From positions 62,001-126,000 of the forward strand of contig CAZCZO010000002.1 of NCBI GenBank assembly GCA_964503275.1: a stretch of 64,000 nt of DNA. The letters run 5' to 3'. Made by a program: the position numbers and the translations under genes. Shown piece after piece: positions 16,808 through 24,535 of the stretch. The notes beneath the pieces are model-generated. The model had not been told where the DNA came from, made no database searches, and saw only the letters and a program-made list of their open reading frames with translations. The DNA is from DASRAP01 sp964503275. GTDB lineage: Bacteria > Gemmatimonadota > Gemmatimonadetes > Gemmatimonadales > Gemmatimonadaceae. Numbering within the stretch: the first letter of the stretch is position 1; each line of letters begins with the position of its first letter.

Positions 16808-19060
16808 ATGACCACGCTCGGTCGCTGGCGGTCCGTCCTCGGCGCGCTGCTCCTGATGACGGCGGACGCAGCAGCACAGGCAGGGTCCACCTGCGCCCCG
16901 GGCAGCGACACCGAAGTGCGGCTGCTGGCCTTCGAGGGCAACCGCAGTTTCTCGGACGCGGTGCTGGCCGACGGGCTGCAGACGTCGGCGTCGTCGTGGA
17001 CGCGTCGGGTGCTCCGGCGCTTCGGCACGCGGCACTGCCTGGACCGGCTGCAGGTGCGCGACGACGCGCTCCGCTTGCAGATCTACTACCGCAATCACGG
17101 CTACGCGGCCGTACGCGTGGACACGGCCATCACGCCGCTGAGCCGGGGTGCGGTGGCGGTGCGTTTCGTGATCGACGAGGGTCCCCTGACGCGGATCGAC
17201 ACGCTGCGGGTCCTGGGGCTCGACGCGGTCCCGGAGCGGGAGCGACTGCTGCAGGGGCTCCCGCTGCGCGAGGGTGAGGCCTTCGACAAGTACGCGCTGT
17301 ACCGGTCACTGGACACCCTGACGCGCCGCCTGCGGAACGGCGGGTATCCGGCCGCCGAGGTGTTCTACTTCTACGCCTCCGACACGGCGGCGCGCTCGGC
17401 GGTCGTGGAGCTCGATGTGTCGCCCGGCACGCGGGCGCGCATCGGCAGCATCTCGATCACGTCGGCGCCGGTGCGCCCGGGGGGCGAGGCGGTCCCGGCG
17501 TCCACCGTGCAGCGCTTGCTCAGTGTGCGCGAGGGCGATCTGTACCGCGAGTCCGCACTGGAGCGGAGCAAGCGGACGCTGTTCCAGACGGACATCTGGC
17601 GGGTGATCGGGGTCGATGTCGACTCGGCCGATGTCGCGCCACCCGGCGCGGCCGAGGTCGATGTGCGTATCGCTCTGACCGAGGCGCTCACCAAGTCGCT
17701 GCGGCCCAGCGTGGGGTACGGCACGCTGGACTGCTTCCGCACGGATGCCGAGTATCGCGATGTGAACTTCCTCGGGTCGGCGCGGCGCTTCGAGGCGCGG
17801 GGCCGGGTGTCGAAGATCGGTATCGGCGCGCCGCTGGGCGGTGCGGCCTCACTGTGCCCGACCCTGCGCGAAGATCCGTACAGCGAGGATCTCAACTACT
17901 ACGCGGCCGTCAGCTTGATCGAGGCCACGGACCGCCTGTTCTCGTGGCGTCCGAGCGTGACGCTGTATTCGGAGCGTCGCTCGGAGTTCCGCGCCTTCTT
18001 GCGCGAGACGCCGGTCGGGACGGTGTTCTCGTCCACGCGGACCGGCAGCCGCCGGCGCACCTGGGTGAGCAGCTACCAGCTGGAGTACGGCCGCACGCAG
18101 GCGCAGCCGGCGCTGTTCTGCGCCCTGCAGAGCGTGTGCACGGCCGAGGACCGCGATCCCTTGTTGCGTCTGCGCCGCGTCGCCATCGCCGGTCTCTCCG
18201 CGTCGCAGGACTGGAGCGACGTGCCGACGAACCCGAGCCGCGGGGGCGTGGCGCGCGTGGAGCTGCGCCATGCGAACAGTGCGATCGGGTCGGACGCCGG
18301 TCTCGAGTTCACGCGGGCCACGGCGGACGTCGCGGTGTACCTGACGTTGCGGCGCGGGGTGGTGCTCGCCCTCCGCGGTCGCGCGGGGGTGGTCACGGGG
18401 CCGGAGCTGCGCGGCACCTCGCGGTTCATCCCGGCGCAGGAGCGCTTGTTCGCGGGTGGTCCGACTTCGGTGCGCGGCTTCGAGCAGTCCGACCTGGGGC
18501 CCAAGGTGTACATCGCGCGCGGCTACGACACGGTGCGCGTGGGTGGCGGGTCCGGTCCGATCCTGCCGACGGACACCGTGTACTTCCGCGCCGCCAACGC
18601 GTCGGCGATCGAGCGGCCCGTTCCCACCGGTGGGACGAGTCTCGTGGTCGGCAACGTCGAGCTGCGGCTGCCGTTCCCGGTGCTCGAGGATCGGCTGCAG
18701 TGGACGATCTTCGCGGACGCGGGTGAGCTGTGGACGCCCGGGGCGAGCCAGTCCGAGGATCGCTTCAACGGGCTCAAGGTCACCCCAGGGCTCGGCTTCC
18801 GTGTCGTGACGCCGTTCGGCATCCTGCGCATGGATGCCGCGTACAATCGCTACGCGCCCCGCACCGGGTCGGCGTACTATGACGCGCCCGTGCTGGCGGG
18901 CGGGCAGCTGTATTGCGTGAGTCCGGGGAATACCTTGCCGATCGTCGGCGTGGGGACCGGGGCGACCGTGCAGGCGGCGGGTCCCTGCCCCTCGGACTTC
19001 ACGCCGGGCCGTACGCGGCAGCGTGTGCGCTTCGCCTTCGCGATCGGGCAGGCGTTCTAG
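16808..19060 (+). CDS. TamA/BamA-family outer-membrane assembly barrel
   Basis: 750 residues with a signal peptide (core LGALLLMTADAAAQA). Several POTRA-like repeats follow, the first at VRLLAFEGNRSFSDAVLADGL and another at VRFVIDEGPLTRIDTLRVLG. A C-terminal 16-strand barrel has the Omp85 signature region (RLFAGGPTSVRGF, VVGNVELRLPFP). The protein ends in Phe (RFAFAIGQAF), as barrels inserted by the BAM machinery do. Because the next gene, 1 bp away, encodes a TamB-like protein, a TamA role in protein or lipid transport across the periplasm is more likely than BamA itself. Confidence 0.88.
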   Translation: MTTLGRWRSVLGALLLMTADAAAQAGSTCAPGSDTEVRLLAFEGNRSFSDAVLADGLQTSASSWTRRVLRRFGTRHCLDRLQVRDDALRLQIYYRNHGYAAVRVDTAITPLSRGAVAVRFVIDEGPLTRIDTLRVLGLDAVPERERLLQGLPLREGEAFDKYALYRSLDTLTRRLRNGGYPAAEVFYFYASDTAARSAVVELDVSPGTRARIGSISITSAPVRPGGEAVPASTVQRLLSVREGDLYRESALERSKRTLFQTDIWRVIGVDVDSADVAPPGAAEVDVRIALTEALTKSLRPSVGYGTLDCFRTDAEYRDVNFLGSARRFEARGRVSKIGIGAPLGGAASLCPTLREDPYSEDLNYYAAVSLIEATDRLFSWRPSVTLYSERRSEFRAFLRETPVGTVFSSTRTGSRRRTWVSSYQLEYGRTQAQPALFCALQSVCTAEDRDPLLRLRRVAIAGLSASQDWSDVPTNPSRGGVARVELRHANSAIGSDAGLEFTRATADVAVYLTLRRGVVLALRGRAGVVTGPELRGTSRFIPAQERLFAGGPTSVRGFEQSDLGPKVYIARGYDTVRVGGGSGPILPTDTVYFRAANASAIERPVPTGGTSLVVGNVELRLPFPVLEDRLQWTIFADAGELWTPGASQSEDRFNGLKVTPGLGFRVVTPFGILRMDAAYNRYAPRTGSAYYDAPVLAGGQLYCVSPGNTLPIVGVGTGATVQAAGPCPSDFTPGRTRQRVRFAFAIGQAF

Positions 19061-19061
19061 G

Positions 19062-22000
19062 ATGGCGATGCGCAAGCGCGCGATCGTGCTGCTCAGTGCG
19101 GCGATCACGTTGGGGCTGCTCCTCGTGACGGTCGGCGGGGCGTTGTTGTACGCGGGGACGGCGCATGGGCGCAGCTTCCTGCGCGGTCGCGTGGAGGCCG
19201 TGCTCGCGGGCCGGATCAACGGGCGGGTGCACGTCGGGGCGATCTCGGGCTCGCTGTGGAGCGACATCCGCATCGATTCGCTGGAGATCCGCGATGTACA
19301 GGACTCGCTGGTGCTGGCGAGCGGCCCCATCGCGGCGCGGTACGACGTGGCCGACCTCGTCGATCTGCGGATCATCGTGAAGTCCCTGCGGGTCGAGCGG
19401 CCCTTCCTGCATCTGCGTCGCGACACCACCGACGCGTGGACGTACAAGCGGTTGATGCGCAAGCGCACGATGCCCTCGACCCCGAGCACGGGCCGGGGCT
19501 TCGGGAGCTTCGTGCTGCTGGATTCGGTCGAGGTGACGGGTGGACAGTTCCGGTGGACGGAGCCGTGGCGGCCGAACGCCGCGCTCACGGGCAGTGCGCG
19601 CGACAGCAGTATCGCAGAGGAGCTCGCGCGCACGGACCACGACACGCGCCGGTCGGGCGAGGGCTTCGTGCGCGCGCGGCATTGGCGGGGACTCGGGGCG
19701 GTGTTCCCGCGGATCCGGGTCGCGCATCCTGACACGGCCGGTGTGCACCTCACCATCGCGCGGCTCGACGTGGACGAGTCGGACCCGCCGCTGCTGATCA
19801 GCGACCTGCGTGGTGAGGTCGAGATCGTCAACGATTCGGTGCGATTGCGGGTCGAGGAGTTCCACCTGCCGGGGTCAGTCGGCCGCGCCGAGGGCGTGGT
19901 GACCACGAAGGACGGCCTCGGGGTGGATGTGCGCATCGACTCGGACTCGGTGTCGCTCGCGGATCTCAACTGGGTGTACCCGTACCTGCCGGTCGAAGGC
20001 GGCGGCCGGATGCGGCTGCACATCAGCAAGCAGCGCGACTCGGACTACACCGCGTATGCGCTCAGTGACATCGATGTGCGCAGCATGCGCTCGCACCTGG
20101 TGGGCGCGATGACCTTCGGGGTCGCGGACGAGCTGGCGGACATCACCGACGTCGATGTCACCCTGCTTCCGCTCGACTTCGTGCTCATCGAGCGCTTCAG
20201 CGGTGAACCGCTGCCGCTGCCCTGGGCCGGTGCGCTCCGCGGCCGGGTGCGCGCGCGCGGCGGCCCGCTGGCGCGCTTCGTGGTGGACGAGGCGCAGATC
20301 GATTTCGCGGATGCGAACGTGCCCGGGGTGGTGAACCGGTTCCAGGGTGCGGGCGCGCTGGACATCACCGTGCCGGCCCTCACGGCGTTCCAGGACTTCG
20401 CGCTGCAGGTGGACCGGCTCGAGATGCGGACGTTGCAGGCGGTGAATCCCGAGTTCCCGCCCTTGCGGGGCTGGGTCGAGGGCGTGGTGCGTCTCGACTC
20501 GGTGTGGACCGACGTCCGCTTCCGCGACCTCGATATGCGGTACGCGGACGACACCCTGCCGCGCAGCCGATTCCTGGGCGCGGGTCGCGTGACCACGCTG
20601 GTGGATGATCTCGTGTACGATGTGTCGCTGCAGGCCGATTCGCTGTCGCTCGACGCGGTCGCTGCGTCGTACCCGGCGCTGCCCGTCACGGGCATGGTCG
20701 CGGGCGCGTTCACCGTGCGGGGTCGGCTCGCCGATCTGGCCGTGGACGGGCAGTGGGCCAACGCCGCGGGGCAGGTGGTGGCGTCGCTGCAGATGGATGC
20801 CCTGGAGCCGATGTACGCGGTGAGCGGGCACGTCGATCTCCTCGGCTTCGACCCATCGGGGTGGCTCCGTGGGGCCAAGGACGTGGCCGGTGAGTTCGGT
20901 GTGGGGCTCGATCTCGCCATCTCCGGCGACTCGCTCGCGACGCTCGACGGCGGGGTGAAGGTCAGCGTGGAGCGCTCGCGATTCGGTGATGTGCGCGTGT
21001 ACCGGGGCCGGGCCGATCTCCTCTTCGGGCAGGGACGCGTGGCGGTCGATACCGTGAGCATCGAGACCTCGGCGCTCACCCTGCGTGGCGCGGGCGCGTT
21101 GGGGCTGCGGGCCGGGGTGCGCGACTCCGTCCGGTTCGCCATCGACGTCGACTCGCTCGGGGGCCTGCGCTCGCTCGCGCCGCTCGCGGGTCTGGCCGAC
21201 TCCGTGCCGATGGACTCGCTCACGGGTCGCCTCAGTGGCGGCGGCGTCCTGCGGGGCAATGTCGAGTCGCTCGACGTCGAGGCCGGGATCGCGGGCACCA
21301 GTCTCGTGCTGGGCACCACGGAGACGCGGCGTGTCGCCGTGGAGGTCGCGGTCCGTGACATCTTCGACGCGATCACGGGCACGATCACCGCACGGGTGGA
21401 CTCTGCGGTCGTGGGCGGGATCCGGCTCCAGCAGGCGGTCGGGGCGGTGGCACTCGCAGGGCGTGACACCGCCCGCATCACGCTGGACGTGCTGAGTGCC
21501 ACCGGACCGACGCTGCTGGTGGCGGCGACCACGGCCACCGATTCGTCGCGCAGCACGACGCACACACGCCTCGAGACCGTCGATCTCGCGATCGATGGGG
21601 ACCGGTGGCGATTGCAGGGCGCGCAGGACCTGCGCGTCACGCGCGAGGGTCTCTGGGTGGACACGCTCACCTTGCAGTCGTCGGCGGGCGGGAGCATCCG
21701 CGTGGCGGCCGCACTGCCCTCGGAGGGCGCGATCGTCGCGGTGCTTCGCGCGACGGCGGTGCCGCTCGCCGACCTCGGTCGCCTGGCGCAGTCGCCCGAA
21801 TCCGTCGGTGGGCTCGTCGACCTGCGCGTGGACATGACCGGGACACGCGACGCGCCCGAGATGCGCTTCGACCTGCGCGGCCAGGACGCCAGGTTCGGCG
21901 AAGGGCGCATCGAACAGCTCACCGCCGCCGGCAGCTACGCGGAGCGCGTGTTGCGCGGGACGATGGAGTTGCGGGCCCGGCAGCAGCAGGTCGCGCGCGC

Positions 22001-23606
22001 CGAGGTCGCGCTGCCACTCGATCTCACGCTGCGCAGCGTCGCTGATCGCTTCGTCGATGCCCCGCTCCGCGGGACCTTGGTCGCCGACAGCACGGATCTG
22101 ACGGTCGCCGAAGCGTTCACGACGGCGATCCGCGGGGCGAGCGGTCGGATGGTGGCGCGGCTGGATATCGGCGGGACCTGGGAGCGGCCGCGTGTGGACG
22201 GCCGGCTGCGCATCCTGAACGGGGCATTCGGCCTGCCGGCCTTGGGGTCCGTACGCTGGCGTGAGGTGCAGGGGGACATCGAGTTCGCCGGCGATACCAT
22301 CCACCTGCGGCGGCTCTCGGCGCTGAGTGGCGCGCGCGCCGGCAACGAGGGACGCATCGTGGGCTGGGTGAACATCGCCGACCCCGAGGACCTCTCGTTC
22401 GACATCCGGGTGCGCTCGACCCAGTTCCGGGCGATCGACAAGGCCGGCGTGGCCACGCTGGACGTGTCGACGGCGCTGATGCTCGCGGGCCGGGAATCGG
22501 GCAGTGACCTGACCGGCACGGTGACGATCGACGCGGGCGATATCCTCATCCCCGACGTGTACCGCAAGAATGTGATCTCGCTCGACGATCCGGAGTTCTA
22601 TCGCATCGTCGACACGACGGTCTTTGCGAACCGCCAACTGTTGCCGACTGCGCCGTCGGCGCTGGTAGAGAACCTGCGCGTGGGCAACGTGACGGTGAAC
22701 GCGGGGCCCGACCTGTGGCTGCGATCGACCGAGGCGAACGTGAAGTTGGGTGGCGGGCTGCGGGTGGCGGCGGGCCGGAGCCAGCGGGCGGCGGACCGCG
22801 GGGCGCGGCAACTCGCGCTCGAGGGGACGCTGCTCGCCGAGCGGGGGACGTACCGGCTGAATCTCGGTGTGATCCAGCGGACGATGGAGGTCGAGGGCGG
22901 GACGGTGCGGTTCTTCGGGGACCCGGACAACAATGCGGCGCTGGACATCTCGGCGCTGTACACCGTGCGGCAGTACGACCAAGGGGATGCGCGGCAGGAC
23001 GTGCGGGTGCGCGCGGTGTTGAGTGGCACGCTGTTGTCGCCGGCGCTCCGCCTGGAGAGTCCCGACTCGGTGCGCATCAGCGGCGCGGACCTGATCAGCT
23101 ACCTCGTGACCGGCTCGCCGAGCTTCGAGGTCGGGGGACGGGCGTCGGACTACACCTCGACGGCGGCGAGCTTGTTGCTGCAGTCGCTGGGCAGTGCGAT
23201 CGGGAGCCGCCTCACGGGTGGCGCGCTGGATCTGTTCGAGGTGCAGACGGGAACGGTGGGACAGACGCCGGCCAACGGACGGAACCTGGGCAGCTCCATC
23301 CTCAGCGGGACCCGTCTGCGAGGCTCCGGTCAGTTGACGGACAACCTGTTCATGCGCATCGACGCGGGCCTGTGCTCGTTCGGGCAGCTCGTGGGCGGCG
23401 ACGCCGGCGGGAACTTCGATCCGGTCGCGCTGGCCGATGCGCTGGGCGTGAAGGTCGACTGGCGGATCAGCGATGTGTTGGGTGTGTCGGGTGGTATGGA
23501 ACCCTCGACGAGTGCGTTGCTCTGTGCCAGCGGCGCCAGCGCCCGGGGCTTCGCGCCCACACCGCGACAGTGGGGTCTGGACATCTTCCGCACGTGGCGG
23601 TTCTGA
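19062..23606 (+). CDS. TamB-like translocation and assembly module protein
   Basis: 1514 residues. A single N-terminal membrane anchor (RAIVLLSAAITLGLLLVTVG) is followed by a very long beta-rich body of repeating amphipathic strands, the AsmA/TamB repeating groove. The C-terminal TamB (DUF490) domain starts near residue 1130 and ends in WRF, an aromatic finish. Proteins of this type bridge the inner and outer membrane and are thought to carry lipids or help assemble outer-membrane proteins. The start is the ATG at 19062, one base after the stop of the TamA-like gene. The composition is uniform and I see no break in the frame. Confidence 0.9.
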   Translation: MAMRKRAIVLLSAAITLGLLLVTVGGALLYAGTAHGRSFLRGRVEAVLAGRINGRVHVGAISGSLWSDIRIDSLEIRDVQDSLVLASGPIAARYDVADLVDLRIIVKSLRVERPFLHLRRDTTDAWTYKRLMRKRTMPSTPSTGRGFGSFVLLDSVEVTGGQFRWTEPWRPNAALTGSARDSSIAEELARTDHDTRRSGEGFVRARHWRGLGAVFPRIRVAHPDTAGVHLTIARLDVDESDPPLLISDLRGEVEIVNDSVRLRVEEFHLPGSVGRAEGVVTTKDGLGVDVRIDSDSVSLADLNWVYPYLPVEGGGRMRLHISKQRDSDYTAYALSDIDVRSMRSHLVGAMTFGVADELADITDVDVTLLPLDFVLIERFSGEPLPLPWAGALRGRVRARGGPLARFVVDEAQIDFADANVPGVVNRFQGAGALDITVPALTAFQDFALQVDRLEMRTLQAVNPEFPPLRGWVEGVVRLDSVWTDVRFRDLDMRYADDTLPRSRFLGAGRVTTLVDDLVYDVSLQADSLSLDAVAASYPALPVTGMVAGAFTVRGRLADLAVDGQWANAAGQVVASLQMDALEPMYAVSGHVDLLGFDPSGWLRGAKDVAGEFGVGLDLAISGDSLATLDGGVKVSVERSRFGDVRVYRGRADLLFGQGRVAVDTVSIETSALTLRGAGALGLRAGVRDSVRFAIDVDSLGGLRSLAPLAGLADSVPMDSLTGRLSGGGVLRGNVESLDVEAGIAGTSLVLGTTETRRVAVEVAVRDIFDAITGTITARVDSAVVGGIRLQQAVGAVALAGRDTARITLDVLSATGPTLLVAATTATDSSRSTTHTRLETVDLAIDGDRWRLQGAQDLRVTREGLWVDTLTLQSSAGGSIRVAAALPSEGAIVAVLRATAVPLADLGRLAQSPESVGGLVDLRVDMTGTRDAPEMRFDLRGQDARFGEGRIEQLTAAGSYAERVLRGTMELRARQQQVARAEVALPLDLTLRSVADRFVDAPLRGTLVADSTDLTVAEAFTTAIRGASGRMVARLDIGGTWERPRVDGRLRILNGAFGLPALGSVRWREVQGDIEFAGDTIHLRRLSALSGARAGNEGRIVGWVNIADPEDLSFDIRVRSTQFRAIDKAGVATLDVSTALMLAGRESGSDLTGTVTIDAGDILIPDVYRKNVISLDDPEFYRIVDTTVFANRQLLPTAPSALVENLRVGNVTVNAGPDLWLRSTEANVKLGGGLRVAAGRSQRAADRGARQLALEGTLLAERGTYRLNLGVIQRTMEVEGGTVRFFGDPDNNAALDISALYTVRQYDQGDARQDVRVRAVLSGTLLSPALRLESPDSVRISGADLISYLVTGSPSFEVGGRASDYTSTAASLLLQSLGSAIGSRLTGGALDLFEVQTGTVGQTPANGRNLGSSILSGTRLRGSGQLTDNLFMRIDAGLCSFGQLVGGDAGGNFDPVALADALGVKVDWRISDVLGVSGGMEPSTSALLCASGASARGFAPTPRQWGLDIFRTWRF

Positions 23607-24493
23607 GCGCCACGGCGCTGGTCCTGGTGAATCCGGCGTCGCGCCGCGGGGCGGCGCTGCAGGCGCGTACCTTGGCGGCGTTCGCGGCGGCGGGCGTCGT
23701 GGCCGACGCGGTGGTCACCGAGTACGCTGGGCACGCGGCCGCCTTGGCGCGGGCGGTGGTGGACCGTTACGACCAGGTGTTCACGCTGGGTGGCGACGGC
23801 ACCGCGATGGAGGTGGTGGACGCGTTGGCGGGCACCGAGCGGGCGGTGGGCATCCTGGCGGGTGGCACCGGCAACCTGCTGGCCCGCGCCCTTGGGATCC
23901 CGTTGGATGTGCGGCGGGCCGTGCCGGCCCTGCTGGCGGGGCATTCCCGTTCGATCGACCTCGGGGTACTGGCGGGCGGTCGTCGCTTCGCGGTCGCGGC
24001 TGGCGTGGGCATCGACGCGGCGATGATCGCGGGGGCGCCGCCGTCCGCCCGGCGCCGTTTCGGGGTCGCGGCGTACGTGGCCTCGGCGTCGGCCGCGATC
24101 CTGCGGCGGCGGACCTTCGCGGTGCGTGCGGTGGTCGATGGGCGTCGCGTCGAGCATGCGCACTGCGCCGGTGCGATGATCGTGAACGTGGGCTCGATCC
24201 TGAACGGCGTCCTGCAGCTCGGGCCGGGGATCAGGCCCGACGACGGCGCGTTGGATCTCTGCCTCTACAACGCGGCGGGCGCGCGCGACGTAGTGACGTT
24301 GCTCGGCAAGATGGCGCTCCGGGACTTCCGCGAGGATCCGCGGCTGATCTTCGTGCGCGGGTCGACCATCGAGATCGAGACCGATCCGCCGCAACGCGTG
24401 CAAGCCGACGGTGAGTTGTTGGGCCTCGTGCCGCTCCATGCGCACGTCGAGCGCGGGGGCGCGCGGTTGCTCGTCCCCGGCGGAACGGCGTGA
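23594..24493 (+). CDS. Diacylglycerol/lipid kinase (YegS-like)
   Basis: 299 residues from the GTG at 23594. It has the DAGK catalytic signature: LVLVNPASRRGAAL at the N-terminus, the nucleotide-binding FTLGGDGTAMEVVDAL, and ILAGGTGNLLARALGIP. The C-terminal domain has FAVAAGVGIDAAMI, GIRPDDGALDLCLY and the final substrate strand VQADGELLG. It phosphorylates a lipid such as diacylglycerol at the inner membrane. It overlaps the end of the TamB-like gene by 13 bp in another frame, so expression is probably coupled to envelope assembly. A CTG at 23603 is a possible alternative start. Confidence 0.87.
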   Translation: MAVLSATALVLVNPASRRGAALQARTLAAFAAAGVVADAVVTEYAGHAAALARAVVDRYDQVFTLGGDGTAMEVVDALAGTERAVGILAGGTGNLLARALGIPLDVRRAVPALLAGHSRSIDLGVLAGGRRFAVAAGVGIDAAMIAGAPPSARRRFGVAAYVASASAAILRRRTFAVRAVVDGRRVEHAHCAGAMIVNVGSILNGVLQLGPGIRPDDGALDLCLYNAAGARDVVTLLGKMALRDFREDPRLIFVRGSTIEIETDPPQRVQADGELLGLVPLHAHVERGGARLLVPGGTA

Positions 24494-24500
24494 TACCTTC
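24494..24500 (+). promoter_or_regulatory. Possible TACCTTC box upstream of the histidine kinase gene
   Basis: TACCTTC lies 35 bp before the kinase ATG, right after the lipid kinase stop codon. It fits the TAnnTT pattern but not the tight spacing of the better examples, so it is a weak candidate. Confidence 0.25.
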
Positions 24501-24535
24501 TCCGCTGCATCACCCCATGGCCCCGACTCCGCCCG

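Noticed and set aside
19875..22982. A 1035-codon open frame antisense to the TamB-like gene
   Set aside because: It is a by-product of high GC and codon bias. The sense strand has a signal anchor, TamB C-terminus and uniform composition, while the antisense translation is Arg/His/Pro-rich with no recognisable motif.
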